Assembly (NCBI GenBank): GCA_002176905.1
Contig: MSYE01000111.1
Span: 1-64,000 of the forward strand
DNA: 64,000 nucleotides
Reading direction: 5' to 3'
Source: a bacterium F11
GTDB taxonomy: Bacteria; Elusimicrobiota; Elusimicrobia; F11
The position numbers were made by a program, and so were the translations under genes. Of the stretch, positions 35,530 to 45,072 are shown piece after piece. The stretch's first letter is position 1. Each line of letters starts with the position of its first letter. The notes under the pieces were generated by a model, which searched no databases, had not been told where the DNA came from, and saw only the letters and a program-made list of their open reading frames with translations.

Positions 35530-36426
35530 ATGAGATTCTTTGAAACAGCCAATATCGATTTTATGGGAAAAAAGAAGGTTTATTTCTTTGTTTCCTTGTT
35601 TCTCATCCTGTGTTCCATTGGTGCCTTGATTGCCCATAAAGGCCCGGTTCTTGGAATTGATTTTCGCGGTGGTACCTTTTTGCAGGTTGGATTTAAACAG
35701 ATTCCTCCGCTTGAGCAAGTTCGCGGTGCCCTTTCTAAGGATAATTGGGAAGGATTTACATTGCAGACGCAGCCAAGCAACAACAGTATTATTATTCGCG
35801 TCAAACAAGGTGAGAGTTCAAAAGAGGATATCGCCGGAAGAGTTTTGGAGACCCTGAAGGGAGAATTCGGTGACGCGGTGAATCCGGTTCCTGAACGAAT
35901 CGAATTTGTCGGACCTGTTATTGGTCGAAAGTTGATTACAGATACATTGAAAGCCATTTTTGGATCATTGATAGTGATCGTTATCTTTATTGCCTTTCGG
36001 TTTAAGAAATGGATCTGGGGGTTTGCTGGTGTGGTGGCCTTGGCCCATGATGTTTTTGCAACGATTGGTTTTTTAACCCTGTTAAATGTTGAAATTACAT
36101 TGGTTGTGATTGCCGCCTTGTTGACCCTTGCAGGTTATTCTATTAATGACACCATTGTCATTTTTGATCGGGTCAGGGAAAATATTCGCTCTGCTCGAAA
36201 GGAAACCCCAAAGCAAATTATCAATCGAAGTTTGAATGAGACACTGGCAAGAACCGTCAATACCTCTCTTACCACAATTTTGGCGGCCACAAGTTTGTTG
36301 GTGTTCGGAGGAGAAGTTATACATGATTTTGCGTTGGCGTTGGCTTTCGGTATCCTAATTGGAACCTACTCCAGTATTGCTGTTGCCGTTTCTTTGGTTC
36401 ACCTTTTTCAGTACAAAAACAAATAA
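35530..36426 (+). CDS. secF: Protein translocase subunit SecF
   Basis: 298 aa. It shows LGIDFRGGTFLQV, EFVGPVIGRKL, the helix-four block GYSINDTIVIFDRVREN and NTSLTTILAA, all SecF hallmarks, with six membrane helices. Partner of SecD; usual length. An unknown 203-aa gene follows after 20 bases. Confidence 0.97.
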   Translation: MRFFETANIDFMGKKKVYFFVSLFLILCSIGALIAHKGPVLGIDFRGGTFLQVGFKQIPPLEQVRGALSKDNWEGFTLQTQPSNNSIIIRVKQGESSKEDIAGRVLETLKGEFGDAVNPVPERIEFVGPVIGRKLITDTLKAIFGSLIVIVIFIAFRFKKWIWGFAGVVALAHDVFATIGFLTLLNVEITLVVIAALLTLAGYSINDTIVIFDRVRENIRSARKETPKQIINRSLNETLARTVNTSLTTILAATSLLVFGGEVIHDFALALAFGILIGTYSSIAVAVSLVHLFQYKNK

Positions 36427-36446
36427 ATCAGTGTTGAGGTCTTGAT

Positions 36447-37058
36447 TTGAAAGTTAAAAAGTTTCGAATTCGCCCTCGTATCCCAACCGTTAAACGAATC
36501 TTAAAATCATTATTAGGAACAAAACAGCTTCCTGTTGAGTTGGAGTCGTCTGTTGAGAAGGAATCTGAGGATTTCTTGAATCATTGTTCCCCAACGGCTT
36601 TTTATCAAACATGGCCCTTGGATGATATTGAGCAGGAAATGCGAAATGTTTTTGAGGATACCAGGGCCAAGAAGGCGGTTTCTTTTTCCGCAATGATCTC
36701 TACCATCGGGGCCGAATCAGAAGAGTTGATATCGCAATCCTTAATGAAAGGAGAAACCAATCAAGCCAACCTTTTAACAGCGTTGGGTGAGGAGACCGCA
36801 GATTTATCCCAGCAATTTCTTCTTCGGTTGTTGGTCGAAGATGCCAAACAGGATGATTGTGAGATTGGCGACCCTATCTTAATCAAGGATGGGCCCCTCC
36901 TCGACAACATCATAACGAAGATGGGAGCTGAAAAAGAAAATGTTTCCCTGGATTCTGCCGGGCATTTGACACCACGCTTTACCCGCGTGTCCCTGGCCGC
37001 CTGGATACCCGTATCAAAGAAACGCAACCAACACCCTTTAATAAAAAGAGGAAGATAA
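36447..37058 (+). CDS. Uncharacterised soluble protein after secF
   Basis: 203 aa, TTG start, not recognised. The N-terminus is very basic (KVKKFRIRPRIPTVKR), and the middle is helical and acidic with ALGEETADLSQQFLLRLLVEDA. No signal peptide, membrane helix or catalytic motif was seen. It is 20 bases after secF and co-directional, so likely part of the transcript. GC and style match its neighbours, so it is probably real. Confidence 0.65.
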   Translation: MKVKKFRIRPRIPTVKRILKSLLGTKQLPVELESSVEKESEDFLNHCSPTAFYQTWPLDDIEQEMRNVFEDTRAKKAVSFSAMISTIGAESEELISQSLMKGETNQANLLTALGEETADLSQQFLLRLLVEDAKQDDCEIGDPILIKDGPLLDNIITKMGAEKENVSLDSAGHLTPRFTRVSLAAWIPVSKKRNQHPLIKRGR

Positions 37059-37117
37059 AGGGTTTCTTAATACCCACATCCAATAATTTCTCTCCTTATC
37101 AATCGGAAGATCACATC

Positions 37118-39070
37118 ATGAAGGTTAAAAAAAATCACGCTACCTGGATTCATTCTCTTGTGTCATTTTTGGGAACGGGATTTCTCTACCTTGTTGGAAA
37201 AACAACCCTTGTGAAGAAAGTTGATGATCCAGCCTATCTGGAATACCGTCGCCTTAAGAAACCGATAATTTATGCTTTGTGGCACAATACCCAAGTTTTT
37301 TTGGCTTATGCTCACAGAGGGGAACGTGTTTTTATCATGGTGAGTCGAAGTCGGGACGGGGAATACATTGCTCAGGTGATGAAGCATATGCGGTTAATCC
37401 CAGTTCGTGGATCAACCACGCGAGGGGGAGATCAGGCTCTTCGTGAAGTCATTCGTCTTCTCGAAGAGGGAAAACAAGTTGGATTTACTCCTGATGGACC
37501 AAAAGGGCCCCCTCAAACAGTTCATGGCGGTGTTGTGATGGCCGCTAAGATGTCTGGTTGTCCGCTTGTTCCGACAACGGTACGACATCGGCGAAAAATT
37601 GTTTTTAATAGTTGGGATAAATTCATGCTACCCCTTCCCTTTGGTCGAACCATCTTGGGACATGGAAAACCCGTCCTAATTAACAAGGAAACCTCAGATG
37701 AGGACGCCAAAGAAATTATTCGTAAAGGGCTCAATCAAATTGAAAAAGAATCGGATGAGGCTTTAAGACAGGCTTCTTCTTGGCTCGGTTGCTTCACTGG
37801 GCATCTCATTCGATGTCTTTATAGTGGATTGAGTTTTCTTCTTGTTCCACTTTGGTTGCCTTTTCTTTTTATGCGATACGGAATCAAACGGTCCTTTCAA
37901 AATATGAAGCAACGCCTTGGCGCTTTTCAAGTGCCCCCAAATCCCCAAACCAAACGTTATTGGTTGCACATTGCTTCTGTGGGGGAATGGCAGGCCGTAA
38001 AACCGTTTCTTGCGGAGCTCAAATCGGATAAAGATATTAATCTTTTTTTGACTGTTACCTCTCCGGAAGCCTTAAAATTGATTTCTAAGGAGGAACCCAA
38101 TTTCCCCTGCTCTCTTTTGCCAGTGGATCTTCCTTGGATAATGAAGAGATGGATCAAACGTGTAAATCCCCATGTTGTCTTTATTGTTGAAACCGAACTT
38201 TGGCCCAATATGATTCATCGTCTTCATAAGGACAATGTCCCTGTTTTTCTTATCAATGGACGGTTGTCTTCTAGGAGTATGAATCGTTGGAGATGGTTTA
38301 AACCTCTTGTTCAGAATACACTCGAGGGATTTTCTTCCATATATGCCCGTTCTCAGCAAGATGCCAAGCGATTTGAGACACTCGGATATCCCAAATCCCG
38401 TATTGAAGTGACAGGTAACCTTAAGATCGATAATTATCAGATTACAGAGGAGAGCCGTAAAAAAGAAAAGAGAAAGACCTTGTTTGGATCTGAAGAGGGA
38501 TTGATTGTTGTTGGGGGAAGCACACAAGAAGGGGAGGAAGAAGTCCTTTTGAAAATTTTGGACAATAGAGAATCCAATTCCGTAAAACTGATTTTGGCGC
38601 CCAGGCGGATGGAACGGGTGGCCCCGTTGGTTCGCTTGTTGAGCGGGCAAAAACAATCATGGACTTTGTGGAGTCGCGCCAAGAAACCCAAGATCTGGGT
38701 AACCAATATTTTGTTGGTTGATACCTTGGGCGATCTGAAAGATCTCTATCAGACGGCTGATGTGGCTTTTATTGGAGGCAGTCTTCTGCCCAAAGGAGGG
38801 CAGAATCCACTGGAGGCGGCCAGCGTAGGTGTTCCTGTTCTGTTTGGCCCGTGGATGGACAACTTTGCTGAAGAAGCAAAAGAATTAATGGAAAGGGAAG
38901 CGGCCTGGACGGTGAAGGATGAAAATGATTTCCTTCAGAAATGCCATCATCTCATCGGGAATCCTGATAAGAGAGAACAAATGGGCAAGAAAGCTTTATC
39001 TTATGTTGGCTCCAAACAAGGGGTTGCTATTCGGACCCTGGATAGTTTAAAGAGTCAACTTCATCTCTAA
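37118..39070 (+). CDS. waaA: Fusion: DUF374 acyltransferase-like domain + Kdo transferase KdtA/WaaA
   Basis: 650 aa. Residues 1-215 are a DUF374 (lysophospholipid acyltransferase-like) domain with LWHN (His56), SRSRDG (76-81) and TPDGPKGP (124-131). Residues about 225-650 are a GT30 Kdo transferase with HIASVGEWQAVKP (catalytic Glu near 290), VETELWPN and GGSLLPKGGQNPLEAA. WaaA adds Kdo to lipid IVA on the cytoplasmic face. The two enzymes are normally separate neighbouring genes; here no stop or frame change lies between them. Fusion would couple acylation to Kdo addition; that is inference. Confidence 0.92.
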   Translation: MKVKKNHATWIHSLVSFLGTGFLYLVGKTTLVKKVDDPAYLEYRRLKKPIIYALWHNTQVFLAYAHRGERVFIMVSRSRDGEYIAQVMKHMRLIPVRGSTTRGGDQALREVIRLLEEGKQVGFTPDGPKGPPQTVHGGVVMAAKMSGCPLVPTTVRHRRKIVFNSWDKFMLPLPFGRTILGHGKPVLINKETSDEDAKEIIRKGLNQIEKESDEALRQASSWLGCFTGHLIRCLYSGLSFLLVPLWLPFLFMRYGIKRSFQNMKQRLGAFQVPPNPQTKRYWLHIASVGEWQAVKPFLAELKSDKDINLFLTVTSPEALKLISKEEPNFPCSLLPVDLPWIMKRWIKRVNPHVVFIVETELWPNMIHRLHKDNVPVFLINGRLSSRSMNRWRWFKPLVQNTLEGFSSIYARSQQDAKRFETLGYPKSRIEVTGNLKIDNYQITEESRKKEKRKTLFGSEEGLIVVGGSTQEGEEEVLLKILDNRESNSVKLILAPRRMERVAPLVRLLSGQKQSWTLWSRAKKPKIWVTNILLVDTLGDLKDLYQTADVAFIGGSLLPKGGQNPLEAASVGVPVLFGPWMDNFAEEAKELMEREAAWTVKDENDFLQKCHHLIGNPDKREQMGKKALSYVGSKQGVAIRTLDSLKSQLHL

Positions 39071-39079
39071 ATAATTTAT

Positions 39080-40129
39080 ATGAGTTCAAAAAAAATACTT
39101 GTCATTCGGTTTTCAAGCTTGGGGGATGTTGTTCTCTCAACAGCACTTCTTCCGAACCTCAAGAAGAAGTGGCCGGATTCTCAGGTTTCTTTTTTAACCA
39201 AATCAACCTATGCTTCTGTTTTTGATAGGAATCCCTTTGTCGATCATGTCTATATTTTTGATGCGTCCCGACAGACTTTTTCTCAGTTGACCAAGGAAAT
39301 CAGGTTGGAGAATTTTGATATGGTTATCGATCTGCATAACAATGTGAGATCTTGGTTTATTTGTTTTATGGCAAGGGCCGCTGAGACCATAAAGGTCGAG
39401 AAGCTGGATTGGGCCAGGCGGAAATTGGTTTGGTTTAAACGAAAGTCAAAAGTGTTGGATAAATCATTTCGTGAAAGGGTATTGGATTGTTTGGTTCCTC
39501 TCGGAGCCACGGTTGAAAGTCCCGAGTCACAACTTTTTCCTTCCTTGGATCGCCAGCTTGAAGAGACCTTTTCTCTTTCCTCTCACAAAAACTTGATCGG
39601 ATTGGCGCCAGGGGCCAAGCATGCCACCAAGAGATGGACCATCGACGGATTTGTTGAGGTCGCCAATCGATTGGGTGCCATTCCAGATTCAAAAATTCTC
39701 CTTCTTGGAGACAAATCAGACGAAGAAATTTCAAGGGAAATATCCAAGCGAATTCGGGTTCCTTGTGAGAGTTTAACAGGATGGACCTCTTTGTCAGAAC
39801 TCATTGCAATTATTTCCAAACTTAGACTCCTCATTACAAATGATTCTGGATTGATGCATATTGGTGAGGCATTAAATATTCCTCTTGTGGCGCTTTTCGG
39901 CCCAACGGTCCGCGCTTTTGGCTTTGCACCTTATCGGAGAACATCGAGAGTTGTGGAGGTGACAAATCTCCCCTGTCGGCCATGCTCTCTTCATGGAGAG
40001 GAGCGATGCCCACTAAAGCATCACCGCTGTATGAAGGATCTTGATGCAAATGCGGTTCTCTTGGCCAGCTCCATGTTGCTTGAAAAAGGTGAAACCCGTG
40101 AAAATTCTTTAGAGGATTGTCCAATATGA
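39080..40129 (+). CDS. waaF: ADP-heptose:LPS heptosyltransferase (GT9, WaaF-like)
   Basis: 349 aa. N-terminal IRFSSLGDVVLSTALLPNLKKKWP, then GLAPGAKHATKRW, LITNDSGLMHIGEAL and VALFGPTVRAFGF: GT9 nucleotide-binding and acceptor blocks. The C-terminus has the cysteine-rich stretch CRPCSLHGEERCPLKHHRC seen in WaaF-type enzymes. It adds L-glycero-D-manno-heptose to the inner core. It starts 10 bases after the Kdo transferase and ends in an ATGA overlap with a GT4 gene. Confidence 0.9.
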   Translation: MSSKKILVIRFSSLGDVVLSTALLPNLKKKWPDSQVSFLTKSTYASVFDRNPFVDHVYIFDASRQTFSQLTKEIRLENFDMVIDLHNNVRSWFICFMARAAETIKVEKLDWARRKLVWFKRKSKVLDKSFRERVLDCLVPLGATVESPESQLFPSLDRQLEETFSLSSHKNLIGLAPGAKHATKRWTIDGFVEVANRLGAIPDSKILLLGDKSDEEISREISKRIRVPCESLTGWTSLSELIAIISKLRLLITNDSGLMHIGEALNIPLVALFGPTVRAFGFAPYRRTSRVVEVTNLPCRPCSLHGEERCPLKHHRCMKDLDANAVLLASSMLLEKGETRENSLEDCPI

Positions 40130-41178
40130 AAATTCTTATTCTCAATGATGAACGGTGGGATTCAGGCATAACAGGATATTTTCTTAAGGTTGCATCTCTT
40201 CTGGCTGAAAACGGAGATGAGGTGGTGTTGGGAGTCAGACCCGAAAGCAAATCGGAAAAACAGGCCAAAAAATTAAGCCTAAAAACCGAAAGTGTGTCCA
40301 ACTTTTTTGATGTTCGCCGCCTTCTGAAAGCCCATCAATGGGATTTGATCAATGTTCATACGGGGCGCACCCATTCTTGGACTGTTCTTGCCCAAAAGAC
40401 ATTGTCCCAAAATAAAAGGCGACCTGTGGTGCGAACCCGGGGAGATGCCAAGCCCCTGAAAATTCATCCTCTGTCCCGGTATATATATAAACAGACCACC
40501 GCTGTAATAACGGCATCTGATCACATAAGAAATCAGTATGAAATCGGATATGGATTCAACGAAGAACAACTGAGAACCATCTATCCTTCTGTTTCGCCTC
40601 CGTCGATGTCAAGCCCACTGCCGATTTTTCGGGTTGGTATCCTGGGGCGTTTGGATCCGGTTAAAGGACACACGTTCTTTTTGGAGGCCGCCTCTCAGGT
40701 TTTAAAGGAAATACCCATGGTTCAATTTTTTGTTGCAGGTAAAGAAGCGAACCTCTCTGTGGCTCTATTAAAGAACCATGCCCAACAACTTGGTATTGAA
40801 TCTTCTGTTCATTTCTTGGGCTTTCATCCTTCAGCAGCAGATTTTGTCAAAAGTTGTACGGTTGGTGTCATCTCTTCTATTGGGAGTGAAGAGGTTTCTC
40901 GGGTGTGTTTGGAATGGATGGCAGGCGGTCGGCCTGTTGTTGGAACCTTGGTCGGATGTCTCTCCGAGCTAATTGAACCAGGGGAGACTGGTTTGATTGT
41001 TTCCCCAAATGATTCCATCACTTTGGGAAAGGCCATCTTAAGAATATTGAGAAATTCTGACTTGGCATCAAGATGGGGGCAGAATGCGCGGAATGTGATC
41101 GATCGCCGGTTCTCTCCTGAAATCCAACTTGAGAAAACGGTTCACTTATTTAAATGGGCCCTTCAGCAACATGGTTAA
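40126..41178 (+). CDS. GT4-family glycosyltransferase
   Basis: 350 aa from ATG 40126, which overlaps the previous stop (ATGA). GT-B fold, GT4 family: FRVGILGRLDPVKGHTFFLEA begins the donor domain, and IGSEEVSRVCLEWMAGGRPVV then LIEPGETGLIV give the E-x7-E nucleotide-sugar site. Likely cytoplasmic LPS core or surface glycan sugar addition; donor and linkage unknown. Part of the heptosyltransferase/GT4/GT4 set. Confidence 0.85.
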   Translation: MKILILNDERWDSGITGYFLKVASLLAENGDEVVLGVRPESKSEKQAKKLSLKTESVSNFFDVRRLLKAHQWDLINVHTGRTHSWTVLAQKTLSQNKRRPVVRTRGDAKPLKIHPLSRYIYKQTTAVITASDHIRNQYEIGYGFNEEQLRTIYPSVSPPSMSSPLPIFRVGILGRLDPVKGHTFFLEAASQVLKEIPMVQFFVAGKEANLSVALLKNHAQQLGIESSVHFLGFHPSAADFVKSCTVGVISSIGSEEVSRVCLEWMAGGRPVVGTLVGCLSELIEPGETGLIVSPNDSITLGKAILRILRNSDLASRWGQNARNVIDRRFSPEIQLEKTVHLFKWALQQHG

Positions 41179-42274
41179 CAGACCACTTCGTGTCGCTCAT
41201 ATCAACACCGAAAAAACATGGAGAGGAGGGGAACAACAAGCCTTTTCTCTTATCCAGGGTCTTAATAGAAAGGGACATACCAATTGGGTGGTTGCACGGA
41301 AAAACTCCCTTTTCTTTGAACGAACCAACAATGCGGGGATGTCTGTCCACGCTGTTCGCCCTTTTGCGGAATGGGATTTTTTGACCGCCTGTTCTGTTCG
41401 TCGATGGTTGATTCGGGAAAAGATTGATATTGTTCATGCCCATGCTTCTCATGCCGCTTCTCTTGGTGCCCTTGCCACGTTGGGAACACAGATTCCCCTT
41501 GTCATCAGCCGTCGGGTTGATTTTCATTTATCCAATAATCCTTTTTCCAAATGGAAATACAATCGAGCCAAGAAAATCTTGGCGATTTCAAAAGGTGTCC
41601 GGCATGTTCTTTTAGAGGACGGTATTCTTGGAGAGAACATTGAGCTGGTTCCAAGTGGGATTGATTTTTCTCGATACCAAGGTGTCGCAAAGATCTCTCA
41701 CGAAGAAATGGGAGTGCCAAAAGATTCTTTTGTCATAGGCCAAGTTGCCGCACTGGAAGATCACAAAGACCAAGAAACCTTCTTAAAGGCCATGTCTCTT
41801 TTGAAAAAGGATATTCCGCAGGCCCGGGCGGTTTTGGTGGGTAATGGTTCTTTGTATTCCCATCTTCAAGATCTCACCAAATCACTCGAATTAGAGGAAA
41901 CGGTTTTCTTTTTGGGGTACCAAGATAAGCCGCTAAACTTTTTGGCGGGATTTGATGTGTTTTGTCTTTCATCCAAACTGGAAGGTCTTGGAACGTCTCT
42001 TCTGGATGCCATGGCGTTAAGAGTTCCTGTGGTGGCCACCCGAACGGGGGGCATTCCTGAGATTGTTGAAAATGGTGAAACCGGTTATCTTGTGTCCCCG
42101 CGCAATCCATCAGAATTGGCAGGGGCCCTATCTCACCTTATTGAATCTGGTCAGCCATCCCCCAAAATCCTTCAGAATGCGTTCGAAAAAGCAAAAAAGT
42201 TCGAAATTATTCACACCATTTCTAAGACAGAGGAAATTTATAGATATCTATCAAATAAGCGAAACATATTGTAA
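41171..42274 (+). CDS. GT4-family glycosyltransferase
   Basis: 367 aa from ATG 41171, overlapping the previous gene by 8 bases; the frame is open to 41129, but MVNRPLRVAHINTEKTWRGGE is the natural start (glycine-rich acceptor loop). Donor domain: SKLEGLGTSLLDAMALRVPVVATRTGG, then IVENGETGYLVSP, the GT4 signature. Second of two adjacent GT4 enzymes in the core region. Sugar unknown. Confidence 0.86.
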   Translation: MVNRPLRVAHINTEKTWRGGEQQAFSLIQGLNRKGHTNWVVARKNSLFFERTNNAGMSVHAVRPFAEWDFLTACSVRRWLIREKIDIVHAHASHAASLGALATLGTQIPLVISRRVDFHLSNNPFSKWKYNRAKKILAISKGVRHVLLEDGILGENIELVPSGIDFSRYQGVAKISHEEMGVPKDSFVIGQVAALEDHKDQETFLKAMSLLKKDIPQARAVLVGNGSLYSHLQDLTKSLELEETVFFLGYQDKPLNFLAGFDVFCLSSKLEGLGTSLLDAMALRVPVVATRTGGIPEIVENGETGYLVSPRNPSELAGALSHLIESGQPSPKILQNAFEKAKKFEIIHTISKTEEIYRYLSNKRNIL

Positions 42275-42325
42275 AATAGCATCGAAATAAGATTTACCCA
42301 TTAAAAATTTTACTAAAGTAACATA

Positions 42326-42355
42326 TTATCCACAGAGTTATCCACAGAATCCACA
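42326..42355 (+). promoter_or_regulatory. DnaA-box cluster in an AT-rich intergenic gap
   Basis: TTATCCACA occurs perfectly at 42326-42334 and 42338-42346. A third partial copy, GAATCCACA, lies at 42347-42355; all are in the same orientation. About 50 AT-rich bases precede them. TTATCCACA is the consensus DnaA-binding 9-mer. No dnaA, dnaN or gidA gene is nearby. Confidence 0.6.
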
Positions 42356-42416
42356 AATGTCAAACAAAGTTCTTCCAAATCCGGGAAAATCAGTAGAAAT
42401 GGTATTATTGGATTCT

Positions 42417-43187
42417 ATGAATTTGCTTAATCAACTCTCTGTCATTATCATTACCAAAAATGAAGAAAGGGACATTGAAGACTGTTTGAAAAGCGCGAAA
42501 GGCTTGGCCGGAGAGATCGTGATAGTCGATTCGGGATCAGGTGACCGAACATTGGAGATATGTAAGCGGTATACCGATCAGATCTATCATCGGGACTGGA
42601 CAGGTTACAGTGATCAAAAACAATTTGCGTTAGAGAAGGCCAAGGGACCTTGGATCTTGAATATCGATTCAGATGAACGGATCTCACCCCAGCTAGCCGA
42701 TGAAATGAGGACTGTTCTTCTCGAGGACCAGGAAGATAATGCCAACGATGGGTACGCTATCCCTTTTCAACATTATTTTTTGGGTAAAAGGCTTCGATTC
42801 GGAGGGGCCTATGGGGAGACCCACGCTCGATTGTTTAAAAAAGAGAAAGCCCGGTATGGACAAGACAAGATTCATGAGGGCATTCACATCGATGGAATTA
42901 TAGGGAAATTGAGTTATCCAATTCATCATTATAGTTACCATTCGATTGATGAATACCTGGAGAAATGTAACGAATATACTTCCCTTATAGCAGAAAAGAA
43001 ATTTGCCAAAGGAGAAAGGTTCCATTTTTGGAACCATTTTCGTCTTCCCTATGAGTTTGTTGTTCGATATTTTTTGAAATTGGGATTTCTGGATGGTTCC
43101 AAAGGTTTGGTTTATGCCATTCTCTCTTCCTATTATTTTTGGTTAAAATATTTGAAATTACTTGATTTAGAAAGGAGTCAAAATTGA
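42417..43187 (+). CDS. GT2-family glycosyltransferase (WaaE/KdtX-like)
   Basis: About 256 aa from ATG 42417; the frame is open from ATG 42357, but the fold begins at LSVIIITKNEERDIEDCL, and the earlier start sits on the DnaA-box repeats. GT-A fold with IVDSGSGDRT, NIDSDERIS (DxD) and HARLFKKEKARYG. The SDQKQFALEKA block is typical of the WaaE/KdtX glucosyltransferase group of LPS core enzymes. Stop overlaps the next gene (TTGA). Confidence 0.85.
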   Translation: MNLLNQLSVIIITKNEERDIEDCLKSAKGLAGEIVIVDSGSGDRTLEICKRYTDQIYHRDWTGYSDQKQFALEKAKGPWILNIDSDERISPQLADEMRTVLLEDQEDNANDGYAIPFQHYFLGKRLRFGGAYGETHARLFKKEKARYGQDKIHEGIHIDGIIGKLSYPIHHYSYHSIDEYLEKCNEYTSLIAEKKFAKGERFHFWNHFRLPYEFVVRYFLKLGFLDGSKGLVYAILSSYYFWLKYLKLLDLERSQN

Positions 43188-44005
43188 TCCCACCTGGTTT
43201 TTGGTTATCTGGTTTAGGTCTTATTGCGGGTAGTGCCTTAAGTGCGCGTTGGAATTGGTGGAGACGGCTTCGGCCGGGAATTCCCATCCTTATGTACCAT
43301 AAGGTGGGCATCCCTCCCCAAGGGTCACAATTGAAAAAATTGTGGGTATCCCCTCAGAAATTTCGAAAGCAGATGGCCTATCTTTCTGATGAGGGTTACC
43401 ATCCTATTACGTTCAATGATATTTATGACCATTGGGATGGGATTCGGCCTTTGCCCTCTAAACCCATGGTGATTACGTTTGATGATGGGTATGCCAACAA
43501 TTACACAGAGGCCTACCCCATCCTAAGGGACTTTGGTTTTCGTGCCGTCATTTTTGTGGTTGCCCAAACAGTGGGTTGGGATAATCACTGGCACAATCCC
43601 AAGACCGAAGTTCGTATTCCGATGATTTCGTGGGCACAATTAAAAGAATTGCAAAAAGCAGGATGGGAAATTGGATCCCACACCATGAATCACCCCAACC
43701 TCACCACATTGAATTTGGATAAAGTTCGTATTGAGGTGGAAAAAAGTCGACGTATCATTGGCGAATTTCTGGATGAGATACCCATGACCTTTGCCTATTC
43801 ATATGGTAAAGGGGAGGATGATCCTGATATTCGAGAAATTGTGAAATCAACAGGATATCGGTTGGCGGTGGGTGTTCACTCTGGCAAATGGCCAATTGAA
43901 AAATTTAAAACCAATCCGTATCAGCTTCCCCGTGTTTTTGTTCGAGGGGACGAAAATATGGTTGATTTTCATCTGCAAATGACGCGTGGTCAGTCTCGGC
44001 TGTAA
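43184..44005 (+). CDS. Polysaccharide deacetylase family protein
   Basis: 273 aa. TTG start with AAAGGAG six bases upstream. An N-terminal membrane segment precedes a NodB-homology (CE4) domain: MYHKVG, VITFDDGYANNY (metal-binding Asp pair) and IGSHTMNHPNLT (His residues), then FAYSYGKG. CE4 enzymes remove N- or O-acetyl groups from surface polysaccharides. Packed between a core GT2 and LpxK, so an LPS or capsule substrate is likely. Confidence 0.9.
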   Translation: MIPPGFWLSGLGLIAGSALSARWNWWRRLRPGIPILMYHKVGIPPQGSQLKKLWVSPQKFRKQMAYLSDEGYHPITFNDIYDHWDGIRPLPSKPMVITFDDGYANNYTEAYPILRDFGFRAVIFVVAQTVGWDNHWHNPKTEVRIPMISWAQLKELQKAGWEIGSHTMNHPNLTTLNLDKVRIEVEKSRRIIGEFLDEIPMTFAYSYGKGEDDPDIREIVKSTGYRLAVGVHSGKWPIEKFKTNPYQLPRVFVRGDENMVDFHLQMTRGQSRL

Positions 44006-44015
44006 TTGGCATTAA

Positions 44016-45059
44016 ATGGTTACCCGCCTTGTCCTTTTCTTTTCGAGTCTTCTTTATCAGATTGGTCTTTCCTTTGATCGGTGGCGAAAGTCGAAGAATG
44101 CTGTTCGACTTCCGCGGCCTGTTATCTCCATTGGAAATATAACGGTGGGGGGAACAGGAAAGACACCTCTCCTCATTCGTCTCGCAGAAGACCTCAAAAA
44201 ATACAATGTCAAACCCGTGGTACTGTCTCGGGGATACCGTGGCCCTTTTCGGATTTCATCTCGCCCTCAAATTATTCTGGGATCAGATGTGCCAATGGAA
44301 GAGGGATTGAATGATGAAGCTTTTCTTGTGGCCGAACGGCTGGTTGATGTTCCTGTGGGAGTGGGGGTCAACCGTGGAAAAGTGGGGCAGATGCTTATCG
44401 ATTCGGTTCCCCTGGATTTGTTTATCTTGGATGATGGATTTCAACATTGGCTTCTGCGACGGGATTGGGATATCGTTTGCATTGATACCACCAATCCATG
44501 GGGTGGGGGGGCTCTCCTCCCAAAAGGGCGGCTTCGAGAGAAGATCACGTCTCTGCGTCGGGCCAATGTTGTTGTATTGACACGCTGTGAACTGAGTTCC
44601 GCTGATAACGTAAAAGAGTTGATATCAAAGATTCAAGGTGTCAATCCCAAAGCCTTAATCCTACGAACACAATTTGTTTCCTATTTGATTAATTCAAAAG
44701 ATCACAAACTCATGCCCGAAAACTTTTTACATGGGAAAAAAGTGGTTGTTCTTTCTTCCGTTGGGAATCCATCCTCGTTTGAATTGGCGGTTATGAAAAT
44801 GGGGGGCTCCCTTTTTTCTATTCGATTCCCTGATCATCACCCCTATCAAGATTCTGATGGAGATCGGGTTCGATCCATTGTTGAAAAGGAAAAGGCGATT
44901 GTGGTCACAACCGAAAAAGATTGGATGAAGCTAAAAAGAGGACGTTGGATGGAAACCAATCCCCAAATGGCCTTTTATATTTTAAAAATAAATATCAAAT
45001 TTATGGAGTCGGACGAAAATCTTTGGATTCGGTCACTTCAGCCATTTCTTCGTAGGTAA
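44016..45059 (+). CDS. lpxK: Tetraacyldisaccharide 4'-kinase LpxK
   Basis: 347 aa. It phosphorylates the 4' position of the lipid A disaccharide to give lipid IVA. N-terminal membrane helix, then VISIGNITVGGTGKTP (Walker A 45-51), VVLSRGYRG, LDDGFQH and the late FPDHHPYQDSD block: all LpxK marks. ATG start 10 bases after the deacetylase. Confidence 0.95.
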   Translation: MVTRLVLFFSSLLYQIGLSFDRWRKSKNAVRLPRPVISIGNITVGGTGKTPLLIRLAEDLKKYNVKPVVLSRGYRGPFRISSRPQIILGSDVPMEEGLNDEAFLVAERLVDVPVGVGVNRGKVGQMLIDSVPLDLFILDDGFQHWLLRRDWDIVCIDTTNPWGGGALLPKGRLREKITSLRRANVVVLTRCELSSADNVKELISKIQGVNPKALILRTQFVSYLINSKDHKLMPENFLHGKKVVVLSSVGNPSSFELAVMKMGGSLFSIRFPDHHPYQDSDGDRVRSIVEKEKAIVVTTEKDWMKLKRGRWMETNPQMAFYILKINIKFMESDENLWIRSLQPFLRR

Positions 45060-45072
45060 CCGAGATTTTGGA

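Noticed and set aside
42275..42420. Calling the DnaA-box cluster the chromosomal origin
   Set aside because: The gap is short, no replication-initiation genes are near, and skew cannot be computed by eye. Reported only as a DnaA-box cluster.
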